This document shows positions 17,097-28,979 of a stretch of DNA of 64,000 bases, piece after piece. Where the stretch lies: contig NZ_LZZT01000015.1 in the NCBI RefSeq assembly GCF_014170305.1, positions 124,001 through 188,000 on the forward strand, written 5' to 3'. The translations under genes were made by a program, and so were the position numbers. The notes beneath the pieces are model-generated. The model worked only from the letters and a program-made list of their open reading frames with translations, did not search any database and had not been told where the DNA came from. The first letter of the stretch is position 1. Every line of letters starts with the position of its first letter. The stretch is from Achromobacter sp. UMC71. GTDB lineage: Bacteria; Pseudomonadota; Gammaproteobacteria; Burkholderiales; Burkholderiaceae_B.

Positions 17097-17513
17097 ATGA
17101 TTGCCGTCCGCAGAATCGAGCCCTCCGACTGGGCGCTGGCCTTTCCGTTGATCGCGCAACTGCGCCAACTGGACGAACAGGAATTTCTACGCCGCGTACG
17201 CCGGCAATCCCATAGCGGCTACGAATTGGTCGGCGCGTATCGCGACGGCGCGCTGATCGGCGTCATGGGCATCCGCCCGGTGCACACGCTGGCGCGAGGC
17301 CCGCACCTGCATGTGGATGACCTGGTCGTCGACCAGGCCGTACGCGGCAGCGGCGCCGGCCGCGCGCTGATGGCCTACGCCGAGGCCGACGCCCTCGCCC
17401 GCGACATGGGCGCGGTCTTCCTGGATGCCCGCCCCGACGCAATCCCGTTCTATGAGCGCGAGCAGTACTCCCTGCATCCGGCGCCGTCGATGAAGAAGGT
17501 CATTACGCGATAA
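17097..17513 (+). CDS. GNAT-family N-acetyltransferase
   Basis: 138 residues with the GNAT fold. Motif A is HVDDLVVDQAVRGSGAGRALMAYAE with the acetyl-CoA loop RGSGAGRAL (about 82-90), then AVFLDARPDAIPFYEREQY with the FYEREQY strand typical of the C-terminal motif. It acetylates an unknown amine or protein N-terminus. The ATG at 17097 is used because the conserved first strand (IAVRRIEPSDW) begins there. It is convergent with the tRNA/rpoD unit. Confidence 0.88.
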   Translation: MIAVRRIEPSDWALAFPLIAQLRQLDEQEFLRRVRRQSHSGYELVGAYRDGALIGVMGIRPVHTLARGPHLHVDDLVVDQAVRGSGAGRALMAYAEADALARDMGAVFLDARPDAIPFYEREQYSLHPAPSMKKVITR

Positions 17514-17584
17514 GGCGGGTGCCAAACGGGTGCACGGCAAGCCTGGCCGCATCGGTTCGATGTCTTGCCCCACTGAACGCCAGA

Positions 17585-17616
17585 AATGACAACAGCCGCC
17601 ATTGCTGGCGGCTGTC
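17585..17616 (-). terminator. Terminator downstream of the CAU tRNA
   Basis: A 10-bp stem ACAGCCGCCA / TGGCGGCTGT with a 4-base loop, followed on the minus strand by TGTCATTTCT. It is about 26 bases past the tRNA 3' end and also faces the end of the acetyltransferase gene, so it may work in both directions. Confidence 0.7.
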
Positions 17617-17641
17617 GGTACCTGATTTCTCAGGGTTTTCT

Positions 17642-17720
<79 letters not shown>

Positions 17721-17727
17721 AGGAAAC

Positions 17728-20001
<2,274 letters not shown>

Positions 20002-20778
20002 AGTCGCTTCCGTGGTCGTCGCAACCCGTTTGGGCATGTTGCACCGTACAACGCCGCCTCTGGGCAAAGGCCCATTGCGGCGTCAATACGGGTAAAACTG
20101 GTGAATCGGCGAAGGCCCTGCGGCTGCGTTGTTCGCAGCACCAGCTCTTGCGAGCCCGCTTGGCGCCGTTCCGGTGCGATACCGGTTGGACGCCTGACGT
20201 GCATGGCCTCATCCTGCGGCGGGACCCGGGCGTAGGGGGGGCTGTCTGCCTATAAATAGGCTTTGCTTGCTAACGGGTCATTGCCCTTGGCAGCTTGATA
20301 GACACAGCACCCAAACCACAAACGCTACACGGAGATATCCGTCGCCGAACTGCGTAATTCACCGCTCAGCTATAGTAATTAACTATGTAACAAATTTGAC
20401 GCACCCGTCCGCTTTTTTTGCGCGGCGGCGCCCTGGGACTTTCCCGATCATCCGGTACTGCCCTGTCGCCTGCCAACGCAAATACTTCAGCCGACCTGTC
20501 CGTCAAACTACAAACTATTAGATTCCGCCAACGGAAATAGATTCCATCCATATGGAACCTTCCGTTTGCTCACAGCTTCCCTCGCAGCTTTCACTGCGTA
20601 CCTTTTTCAGCGCCACCCGCTACAAAACCACCCGCCGGGAAACTCACCATTGTTCAGGTAGTTTTCAGCACTCAGCTGTCCCATCTGCGCTTGCCGTTGT
20701 TCGCGTGTCGTTGTTCGTGCGTCGCTATTCTTTGCTGCGGAAAACCTTTGCTGCGGAAAACCCTTGATTTTACCGCAT
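20002..20778 (-). promoter_or_regulatory. Long rpoD upstream region between dnaG and rpoD
   Basis: 777 bases with no credible gene. Candidate minus-strand promoters are TTGACG-N16-TATTTG (20479-20506) and a weaker ATGACC-N17-TATTTA whose -10 lies in the small palindrome GCCTATAAATAGGC near 20249-20262. An AT-rich patch with TACTAT lies near 20370-20390. Next to the dnaG stop is a tandem duplication of 16 bases (20731-20762). The region should let rpoD be expressed separately from rpsU-dnaG, perhaps with a long leader. All promoter calls are by eye. Confidence 0.4.
20731..20762. repeat. Two tandem copies of a 16-bp sequence
   Basis: TTTGCTGCGGAAAACC occurs twice head to tail (20731-20746 and 20747-20762), 17 bases past the dnaG stop on the minus strand. 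No gene or hairpin explains it. Confidence 0.85.
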
Positions 20779-22821
20779 TTAGCGTATGCCGGCACCTTTC
20801 AGCACCACCATGCGGCTGGACAGCTCCAGATAGCGCTTGCGCTGGTCATCGGTGGTCAACCCCGTCGCGGCCAGCTTCGCCATTTCCGCCTTCGCGGAAT
20901 CGAATTCAATCCGCCGCAGGGCGTCATCCCATTCGGTCTGCGGATCCGGCAGGTCCTCTTGCGACAGGATGTCGGCGCGCAGCCCCTTGAGCACCGTCGC
21001 CAGGTCCGAATCGGGCTCCGCCGCTTCCAACAAGGCGCCCACATGCCGGGCGCCGCTGGATTGGGCCAGCATGATCAAGTCCCTTACCAATCCTAGATGG
21101 GGGCCATGGTCGATGACTTCAAGCTGCTGGTCTCCCATGGAGTCCACCAGCTCGGGATGCGCCAGCAGCAGACCCAGCAGGCGCTTGGCCAGCGACGGCA
21201 TGGTGCGGCGGCCCTCGAAGCCGCCGACATCGTCGCGGCGTCCCTTCCAGCTGCCTTTGCCGCCCTTCCAGTCGCTCTTGCCTTTCCAGTCGCCTTTGCT
21301 CTTCCAGTCTTGCTTGCCCGCAGAGCCGCCGCCCCAGTTGCCGCCCGGCTCACCGCCCGGCTGCGAAAACTGGCCGTAGTCGGCATATTCGCCGTCATCG
21401 GCGGGGATATCGTGGAAATCGTGGCCACCGAAGTCATAACCCGCATCCGCATGACCGCCATCATGAGGCGATGCGGGAGCGCCAGCCTCGGACTGAGCCG
21501 GCTTGGCCGGCGCCCCGAAAGGCTTGGCGGGCTGTTGCGCCAGCACCTGAGCCATTTCTTCGGGCGTCAGTTGCACCAGCTTGGCCATTTCCCGCTCGAT
21601 CTGCACCCGCAGCGCGCACTCGGGAATCGCCGCCAACAGGGGCTTGGCTTCGTGCAGGCAGCTTGCGCGCCCCTCGGCTTCGTCCATGTTGTGGCGCGAC
21701 GCCAACTCGTCAAGCAAGAAGCGCGACAACGCCACGGCCTCGCCCAGGCAAGCGCGGAAAGCTTCCGCCCCCAATTCGCGCACGTACGAGTCAGGATCGT
21801 GCTCGGTCGGCAAGAACAGGAAGCGGATGGCGATGTCGTCGCGCAGCACCGGCAGGCAAGCCTGCAAGGCGCGCCAGGCGGCGCGGCGGCCCGCGCCATC
21901 GCCGTCGAAACTGAAGATCACCTTATCGCTGGAGCGCAGGAGCTTCTTGACGTGGTCCGGCGTGGTGGCGGTACCCAGCGTGGCCACCGCGTTGGCGATG
22001 CCTTGCTGTGCCAGGCCGACCACATCCATGTAGCCTTCGACCACGATGATCTGCCCTTCCTGGCGGATCGCCTGCCGAGCTTCCCATAGGCCGTACAACT
22101 CCTGGCCTTTGGAGAAAAGCGGTGTTTCCGGTGAGTTCAGGTACTTGGGCTCGCCCTTGCCGATGATGCGGCCGCCGAATCCGATCAGGCTGCCCCGCGC
22201 ATTGCGGATCGGGAACATGACTCGTTCCCGGAAGCGATCGTAGCGGCGCCCGTCTTCGGACTCGATGACCAGGCCGGACTCCACCAGGGTGGGATCTTCG
22301 TAATTGGGAAAAACTTGGGAAAGCCCGTGCCGGTCCGTGCCGGACCAGCCCAGGCCAAAATGGGCGGCGATTTCGCCGGTCAGGCCGCGCTGCTTCAGAT
22401 AGCGGATCGCCGCGGGCGATGCGCGCAACTGCTTCAGGTAGTGGGCCTGCGCCGCATCCAGCACCTGCGTATGACGGGACTCTTCGGCCTTGCGGCGCGC
22501 GGATTCCTGCTGCTGGCGGGGGCTGCGGTTTTCTTCGGGGACGGTCATTCCCGCCGAAGCCGCAAGCGTGCGCACGGCTTCGGGGAAACTAGAACCCGCG
22601 TGTTCCATCAGGAAGGTGATGGCGCTGCCATGCGCTCCGCAACCGAAGCAGTGATAAAACTGTTTGGTGGGGCTGACAGTGAACGACGGGCTTTTTTCGT
22701 TATGAAAGGGGCATAGGCCAAGCAAGTTGGCCCCACCCTTTCGCAACTGCACATACCGCCCGACAACGTCGACGATGTCGACCCGGGCGAGTAGTTCCTG
22801 GATGAATGATTCTGGAATCAA
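20779..22821 (-). CDS. dnaG: DNA primase
   Basis: 680 residues. The N-terminal CHC2 zinc ribbon has C37, H40, C58 and C61; the Toprim catalytic core includes VEGYMDVVGLAQQG and VIFSFDGDGAGRRAA; the C-terminal part is the DnaB-binding helicase domain. It makes RNA primers for replication. Between core and C-terminal domain is a low-complexity linker (about residues 430-535) rich in Gly, Asp and Lys with repeated DWK motifs, longer than in enterobacterial primases. The start at 22821 (MIPESFIQELL) is the family start. It lies 19 bases after rpsU. Confidence 0.98.
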   Translation of the reverse strand: MIPESFIQELLARVDIVDVVGRYVQLRKGGANLLGLCPFHNEKSPSFTVSPTKQFYHCFGCGAHGSAITFLMEHAGSSFPEAVRTLAASAGMTVPEENRSPRQQQESARRKAEESRHTQVLDAAQAHYLKQLRASPAAIRYLKQRGLTGEIAAHFGLGWSGTDRHGLSQVFPNYEDPTLVESGLVIESEDGRRYDRFRERVMFPIRNARGSLIGFGGRIIGKGEPKYLNSPETPLFSKGQELYGLWEARQAIRQEGQIIVVEGYMDVVGLAQQGIANAVATLGTATTPDHVKKLLRSSDKVIFSFDGDGAGRRAAWRALQACLPVLRDDIAIRFLFLPTEHDPDSYVRELGAEAFRACLGEAVALSRFLLDELASRHNMDEAEGRASCLHEAKPLLAAIPECALRVQIEREMAKLVQLTPEEMAQVLAQQPAKPFGAPAKPAQSEAGAPASPHDGGHADAGYDFGGHDFHDIPADDGEYADYGQFSQPGGEPGGNWGGGSAGKQDWKSKGDWKGKSDWKGGKGSWKGRRDDVGGFEGRRTMPSLAKRLLGLLLAHPELVDSMGDQQLEVIDHGPHLGLVRDLIMLAQSSGARHVGALLEAAEPDSDLATVLKGLRADILSQEDLPDPQTEWDDALRRIEFDSAKAEMAKLAATGLTTDDQRKRYLELSSRMVVLKGAGIR

Positions 22822-22840
22822 TAGATTCTGGAATCAAAAA

Positions 22841-23053
22841 TCAATACAGGCGCGGGGGCAGTTGTTGGCTACGGATGCGCTTGTAGTGGCGCTTCACAGC
22901 GGCGGCGTGCTTGCGCTTGCGCTCGGCCGTGGGCTTCTCGTAGAACTCGCGCGAACGCAGCTCGGTGAGCAAACCGGTCTTTTCGATGGTGCGCTTGAAG
23001 CGGCGCAGAGCGGCTTCAAACGGTTCGTTTTCCTTCAGTCGAACGATAGGCAT
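22841..23053 (-). CDS. rpsU: 30S ribosomal protein bS21
   Basis: A 70-residue basic protein beginning [21 protein letters not shown], the standard S21 start, with the Arg/Lys-rich C-terminus [12 protein letters not shown]. It joins the 30S platform and helps initiation. It is the first gene of the rpsU-dnaG cluster. The ATG at 23053 is the only start fitting the family length; the longer upstream frame is unrelated. Confidence 0.98.
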   Translation of the reverse strand: MPIVRLKENEPFEAALRRFKRTIEKTGLLTELRSREFYEKPTAERKRKHAAAVKRHYKRIRSQQLPPRLY

Positions 23054-23353
23054 AAAGTGATTGGCCTGCTTGTAGGGTAACAAAAGTTGATGACAAACCT
23101 GGCTTGCTTGCCAGCAACGCCGCGAGCGCTTCGAACGGGCCACAAGGATTTCCCCTGCGGTTTTTTCTCCGCCCAAAGCCAGGCAAGCGCTAACTTTGGC
23201 TGGCTGTTTCCGTTACCCAAAGACTACCCAAAGAGTAACAAGCCAAGTTCGGTTTAGCGATAACCAGCGATTCTAGCATGGTCACGGCCATTTTGACTAC
23301 CGGGGGAACGGCCTGGCGCGATACGCCGCCAGCCATTCCGTCCCCCTGTCGGG
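23054..23353. other. Intergenic region upstream of rpsU
   Basis: 300 bases with no gene. It holds a large imperfect hairpin at about 23302-23346, whose arms begin GGGGGA and end TCCCCC with an inner CTGGCG/CGCCAG stem, just after the phosphoribosyltransferase stop. There is also a direct repeat TACCCAAAGA near 23214-23233. The rpsU promoter must lie on the minus strand here but could not be pinned down. Confidence 0.4.
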
Positions 23354-23896
23354 TCAGCCTTTCGAACCCTTGCGGATCCAGGCTTCAAGCTGGTGCGGAC
23401 GCAGACTGTCATAGTCTTCGAACGGCTGATGAATCCAGGGATTGGTCGGCAACTTGTCGACGTAGTAGTCGGGCTGCGCCTGGGAATGCCCCTTCCACCA
23501 CAGCACGGCGCTGCGCAATTCGGTAATGTCGGCGAATTGGCTCTTCAGGTGGTCGTACACCTTCATGAACGTCTTGCCGGTATCCACCATGTCGTCCACC
23601 AGCAACACCCGCCCGGACAACGTGCCGCGCGTGATGGTGATGAACTGCGCGATATCCATGTCGCCCTGCTTGGTGCCCGCCGCTTCGCGGTAGCTGCTGG
23701 TCGCCAAAATGCCCAACGGCACATCAAAAATACGGGACATGACGTCGCCGACACGCATACCGCCGCGCGCCAGGCACAAAATCTTGTCGAACTCCCAACC
23801 GGATTGATGCACCTGCAAAGCCAGGCGCTCGATCAGGCGGTTGTAATCGTCCCACGTCACCCAAAGATGGCTATCGTCATTGGTCGGCGCGCTCAT
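23354..23896 (-). CDS. Phosphoribosyltransferase (xanthine/hypoxanthine type)
   Basis: A 180-residue type I phosphoribosyltransferase. The PRPP loop is VLLVDDMVDTGKTFMKV at about 98-114, with LCLARGGMRVGDVMSR upstream and a C-terminal AVLWWKG/PTNPWIHQPFEDYD hood. It probably salvages xanthine, guanine or hypoxanthine to the nucleotide, which fits its place next to purA. The ATG at 23896 has GGAGA upstream. A terminator separates it from purA, so it may have its own promoter. Confidence 0.87.
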   Translation of the reverse strand: MSAPTNDDSHLWVTWDDYNRLIERLALQVHQSGWEFDKILCLARGGMRVGDVMSRIFDVPLGILATSSYREAAGTKQGDMDIAQFITITRGTLSGRVLLVDDMVDTGKTFMKVYDHLKSQFADITELRSAVLWWKGHSQAQPDYYVDKLPTNPWIHQPFEDYDSLRPHQLEAWIRKGSKG

Positions 23897-23926
23897 AGGC
23901 AAGGATCTCCTGCGTGAAAATACGAA

Positions 23927-23962
23927 AAGGCCGCCGCCGGTATGAGACCGGCGGCGGCCTTG
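23927..23962 (-). terminator. Terminator of purA
   Basis: A perfect 15-bp stem (AAGGCCGCCGCCGGT with its complement) and 5-base loop, followed on the minus strand by TTCGTATTTTC. It begins 18 bases past the purA stop. Confidence 0.92.
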
Positions 23963-23979
23963 GGAATAATAACCCGATG

Positions 23980-25347
<1,368 letters not shown>

Positions 25348-25351
25348 TTAG

Positions 25352-26509
25352 TCACAGCGTTCTGACCGTCCAGGCGCCGTCTTGCAGCGCCAGCTCGCGA
25401 TCGCAAACGAATTCGTCCTGATCCTGCTCGTGACCGGGCAATACCTGAACGACAATCTCCCCTGACCGGCGCAGGCGGCGAACCGCCTCGGTCAGGGCGG
25501 GGGCTTGCCCCCAGGGCGCGCGAACCGCACGCGCCCGTTCCGCTGGCGGCAAACCTGCCGCCAGTTTGCGTAAATCAAGACTGAAGCCGGTGGCCGGACG
25601 CGCACGTCCGAACGCCCGGCTGACATCGTCGTAGCGGCCGCCCGACACCAGGGCGTCGCGCCAGCCTTCAGCGTACAGCGCGAACTTGACGCCCGAGTGG
25701 TACCCATAGCCGTTGACGTCGGCCAGATCAATGCCGAAAGCGACATTCGGCATCGCATCGACCACCGCCTGCAGCGCATCCAGCGCCGCGGCCACTTCCG
25801 GCAGCAAGGGAAGCTCGCGCCGCGCCTGCTTGAGGACCTCGGGGCCGCCATAAAGCTTGGGCAGCAATTGCAATGCCTTGAGCGTTTCAGCGCGCATGCC
25901 CGGCACGCGCTCGGCCAATTCCATCAGGCCCGGCACATCTTTTTCGCGCATCAGGCGAATGATGTCCTGGGAAACGGTGGCGGCAGCAGGGTCCGATTCG
26001 ACGATGCCGCGCAGCACGCCCGGATGACACAGGTCCAGCCTGGGATTGCGCACGCCGGCAATTGCCACCGTTTCCAACACCAGCTGGATGATTTCAAGGT
26101 CGGCCTCGAAACCCGCATGACCGTAGATCTCGGCGCCGATCTGCAGCAGCTCGCGGCTGGACAGCAGGTCCGCCGGGCGGGCATGCAGCACGTTGCCGCA
26201 ATAGCACAAGCGGGTAACGCCGGCGCGGTTCAACAAGTGCGCGTCGATGCGCGTGACCTGGGGAGTCATGTCGGCGCGTACGCCCAGCGTGCGGCCCGAC
26301 AACTGGTCAACCAGCTTGCAGGTGCGCAGATCCAGATCGCTGCCGGTGCCCGACAGCAATGAATCGATGTACTCGACCAGGGGCGGCGCGACCAGCTCGA
26401 AGCCGTAAGTACGGTACAGATCGAGAAGTTCGCGGCGCAATTCCTCGATGCGCCGGGCCTCTGCCGGAAGTACGTCGGCAAGGCTCTCGGGCAGCAACCA
26501 GTTACCCAT
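25352..26509 (-). CDS. hisZ: ATP phosphoribosyltransferase regulatory subunit
   Basis: 385 residues resembling the catalytic core of histidyl-tRNA synthetase ([56 protein letters not shown]) but without its anticodon domain. HisZ pairs with the short-form HisG to make the first enzyme of histidine biosynthesis; hisG is not in this window. True HisS is encoded separately at 34783. The hisZ-purA order is typical of betaproteobacteria. A hairpin with T-run lies in its leader. Confidence 0.95.
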   Translation of the reverse strand: MGNWLLPESLADVLPAEARRIEELRRELLDLYRTYGFELVAPPLVEYIDSLLSGTGSDLDLRTCKLVDQLSGRTLGVRADMTPQVTRIDAHLLNRAGVTRLCYCGNVLHARPADLLSSRELLQIGAEIYGHAGFEADLEIIQLVLETVAIAGVRNPRLDLCHPGVLRGIVESDPAAATVSQDIIRLMREKDVPGLMELAERVPGMRAETLKALQLLPKLYGGPEVLKQARRELPLLPEVAAALDALQAVVDAMPNVAFGIDLADVNGYGYHSGVKFALYAEGWRDALVSGGRYDDVSRAFGRARPATGFSLDLRKLAAGLPPAERARAVRAPWGQAPALTEAVRRLRRSGEIVVQVLPGHEQDQDEFVCDRELALQDGAWTVRTL

Positions 26510-26562
26510 GAATGTTTACCTGAATAACGCCAAGAGATGCGTGGGCGTCGCCCAAACGAAAA

Positions 26563-26596
26563 AGCGGCTGAGGGGGCGTAAGCCCGCTCAGCCGCT
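26563..26596 (-). terminator. Terminator-like hairpin in the hisZ leader
   Basis: A 10-bp stem AGCGGCTGAG / CTCAGCCGCT with an inner GGGC-GTAA-GCCC, followed on the minus strand by TTTTCG. It sits 54 bases before the hisZ start and about 100 bases after the hflC terminator. It is either a backup terminator of the hfl operon or an attenuator for hisZ-purA. Confidence 0.75.
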
Positions 26597-26622
26597 GCGG
26601 AATGTTTTCTAGCTTACGCGGT

Positions 26623-26651
26623 ATTGTACATGGTTCAGCAGCCAGCGCCAG
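26623..26651 (-). promoter_or_regulatory. Candidate hisZ promoter
   Basis: The minus strand has TACAAT as -10 (26623-26628) and a weak CTGGCG as -35 17 bases upstream (26646-26651). Transcription would start near 26616, so the hairpin at 26563-26596 would lie at about +20 of the transcript. Confidence 0.4.
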
Positions 26652-26698
26652 CCGGGGTATCCAGGGGCGCGAGCCGTCCCCCATTGCGCAGCCAACCA

Positions 26699-26730
26699 GA
26701 AAAAAGCCCCTTGGAAGACCAAGGGGCTTT
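26699..26730 (-). terminator. Terminator of the hfq-hfl operon
   Basis: An 11-bp stem AAGCCCCTTGG / CCAAGGGGCTT with a 4-base loop, followed on the minus strand by six T. It begins 20 bases past the hflC stop. Confidence 0.93.
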
Positions 26731-26750
26731 GGTGCCACTGAGGGCGCCGC

Positions 26751-27656
26751 TTACTTCGCGGCGGGCACCGTCACCGGTGCCAGGGCTTGCCCTGCCGGGT
26801 CCTTCATGAACTGGAAGAAGCTGGAGCTGGGGTCGACCACCAGCACGTCGCCCGGCTTCGAGAACGAAGCGCGGTAGGCTTCCAGGCTCTTGTAGTACGT
26901 GTAGAACTGCGGGTTCTTGCCGTAGGCCTGAGCGTAGATCGCGGCGGCGGCGGCATCGCCCTCGCCCATGATGCCCTGAGCCTTGGCGTAAGCCTGGGCC
27001 ACGATGACTTCACGCTGGCGATCGGCTTCGGCGCGGATCTTCTCGCCCTCGGCGGCGCCGATGGAACGCAACTCGTTGGCGACGCGGGTACGCTCCGCTT
27101 CCATGCGGCGGTACACCGATTCCGAGATCTCGGGCGCGAACTCGATGCGGCGCAGGCGCACATCGACGATCTGCACGCCCAGGGGCTCGGCACGCTTGGC
27201 GACGTTGGTCAGGATTTCGGCCATGATCTTGTCGCGCTCGGTCGAGACCACGTCGCGCACCGTACGCACGTTGACCGACGCGTTGAGCGCGTCGCGGATC
27301 TGGGCTTGCAGACGCTCTTGCGCTGCGCGCTCGTTGCCGCCGAAGGTCACGTAGTACAGGCGGGGATCCGCGATGCGCCACTTGACGTACGAGTCGATCA
27401 ACAGGTTCTTCTTTTCGGAAGTCTGGATGCGCTCGGCTTCGTTGGTTTCGATGGTCAGGATGCGCTTGTCCAGCGTCACCACGTTCTGGAACGGCGGCGG
27501 CGCCTTGAAATACAGGCCGGGTTCATTGATGACCTTGCGCACTTCACCCAGCGAGAACACCAGGGCGTAGTCGCGCTCGCGCACCACGAACACGCAGGAA
27601 GAAAGGGCGGCCAGCACAATGAGCAGGCCGACCAGGATAGGCATAAGACGTTGCAT
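26751..27656 (-). CDS. hflC: HflC, FtsH-associated SPFH protein
   Basis: 301 residues: an N-terminal membrane anchor (about 5-25), then the SPFH/band-7 domain (YALVFSLGEVRKVINEPGLYFKAPPPFQNVVTLDKR), a helical stretch AEGEKIRAEADRQREVIVAQAYAKAQGIMGEGDAAA and a C-terminal periplasmic tail. With HflK it forms the large periplasmic cage that surrounds FtsH and modulates proteolysis of membrane proteins. It starts 18 bases after the hflK stop and is the last gene before a strong terminator. Confidence 0.97.
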   Translation of the reverse strand: MQRLMPILVGLLIVLAALSSCVFVVRERDYALVFSLGEVRKVINEPGLYFKAPPPFQNVVTLDKRILTIETNEAERIQTSEKKNLLIDSYVKWRIADPRLYYVTFGGNERAAQERLQAQIRDALNASVNVRTVRDVVSTERDKIMAEILTNVAKRAEPLGVQIVDVRLRRIEFAPEISESVYRRMEAERTRVANELRSIGAAEGEKIRAEADRQREVIVAQAYAKAQGIMGEGDAAAAAIYAQAYGKNPQFYTYYKSLEAYRASFSKPGDVLVVDPSSSFFQFMKDPAGQALAPVTVPAAK

Positions 27657-27674
27657 GATCAGGACTCCTCCGGG

Positions 27675-28979
27675 TTAGCGCGACGTACGGTCGCGGGGCA
27701 GCGCGTTGCTATTGCTGCTGCCGGAAGGCTGAGGCACCGGCACCGCATTGCCACGCAGAGGCGGCTGGACGGGCGGGCTGATCAATGCAGGCGAACCGGG
27801 GTTGCCTACCGCGGACTTGCTGGCATCCTGAGCCGCCAGATGCATGATCTTGTCCAAGGGCAGATACAGCATGTTGTTGTTGCTCTTGGTGTCGACCATG
27901 ACCTTGCTGGCACGCGTGAAGATGTCCTGCATGCTTTCGAGGTACATGCGCTGGCGCATGACCACGGGGGACTTCTCGTACTCGCCCAGGATGCTGGTGA
28001 AGCGCGAAGTATTACCCTGCGCATCGCCGACGACCTTGGCCTTGTAGCCTTCAGCCTGTTCGGTCATGCGCGAGGCTTGACCGCTGGCCAGCGGCACGAC
28101 CTGGTTGGCGTAGGCCTGGCCTTCGTTGATCTGACGCTCTCGGTCTTGACCTGCCTTGACGGCGTCATCGAAAGCGGCCTGCACCTGCTCGGGCGGCTGC
28201 ACGTTCTGGATGGCGACGGTGCTGACCTGCACGCCCGTCTGGTAGCGGTCCAGGATCTGCTGCATCAGCGCCTGGACTTGCGAGGCCACGGTGGTACGGC
28301 CTTCGTACAGGACGAAGTCCATGGATTGCTTGCCGACCACTTCGCGCATGGCGGTTTCAGACGCCTGGCGCACGGAGTCGTCCGGGTCGCGGGTCATGAA
28401 GAGGTAATCGGGCGCGCCGTCGGCGCGCAAGCGGTACTGCACGACGAACTGCATGTCGACGATGTTCTCGTCCGTCGTGAGCATCAGCGCTTCGGGCAGG
28501 ACCTTGTTGCGCGAACCGCCACGGAAACCGACTTCGAACGTGCGCAGTTGCGACACGTTGACGATTTCGTTGCTTTGGATGGGGTACGGCAGGCGCCACT
28601 GGAAGCCGGCTTGCGACGTGCTCTTGTACTTGCCGAACTGCGTGACGACGGCGACCTGGCCTTCCTGGACGATATAGAAGCCGCTGGCCAGCCAGATACC
28701 GGCCGCCACCAGGGCAATCACACCCAGGCCGATGCGCGCGCCGCGCGGCGACGGCGGCGTCATGCCGCCCCGGTTGCCGCCCGGACGGTTGTTACCGCCC
28801 CCGCCCTTGCGGCCGAATAACGATCCAATGCGATTATTGAAATCGCGCCAGACCTCATCGAGGTCTGGAGGACCGTCTCCGTTGCCTTGGGGCCGCTTGG
28901 GCGGCGGCTCGGAGCCATTATTGTTTCCACGACCCCAACCGGGGTCATTCAGATTGAAGAGTTTGATAATTCGCGGCAT
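27675..28979 (-). CDS. hflK: HflK, FtsH-associated SPFH protein
   Basis: 434 residues. A Gly/Asn/Pro-rich cytoplasmic head (about 1-80) carries the conserved NDPGWGRG box. One membrane segment follows (about 83-103), then the SPFH domain (VQEGQVAVVTQFGKY), the heptad-rich helix and a Pro/Ser-rich C-terminus. It is the partner of HflC. The ATG at 28979 lies inside the hflX 3' end, a 35-base overlap in another frame that suggests translational coupling. An ATG 12 bases upstream is less likely because MPRIIKLFNLNDPGWG is the usual start. Confidence 0.97.
   Translation of the reverse strand: MPRIIKLFNLNDPGWGRGNNNGSEPPPKRPQGNGDGPPDLDEVWRDFNNRIGSLFGRKGGGGNNRPGGNRGGMTPPSPRGARIGLGVIALVAAGIWLASGFYIVQEGQVAVVTQFGKYKSTSQAGFQWRLPYPIQSNEIVNVSQLRTFEVGFRGGSRNKVLPEALMLTTDENIVDMQFVVQYRLRADGAPDYLFMTRDPDDSVRQASETAMREVVGKQSMDFVLYEGRTTVASQVQALMQQILDRYQTGVQVSTVAIQNVQPPEQVQAAFDDAVKAGQDRERQINEGQAYANQVVPLASGQASRMTEQAEGYKAKVVGDAQGNTSRFTSILGEYEKSPVVMRQRMYLESMQDIFTRASKVMVDTKSNNNMLYLPLDKIMHLAAQDASKSAVGNPGSPALISPPVQPPLRGNAVPVPQPSGSSNSNALPRDRTSR

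Noticed and set aside
20552-20795. Small open frames in the dnaG-rpoD gap
   Set aside because: Short, without ribosome-binding sites or recognisable features, and one overlaps the dnaG end; treated as non-coding.
26510-26630. A purine riboswitch before hisZ-purA
   Set aside because: No three-way junction or conserved core could be drawn; only a simple terminator-type hairpin is present.
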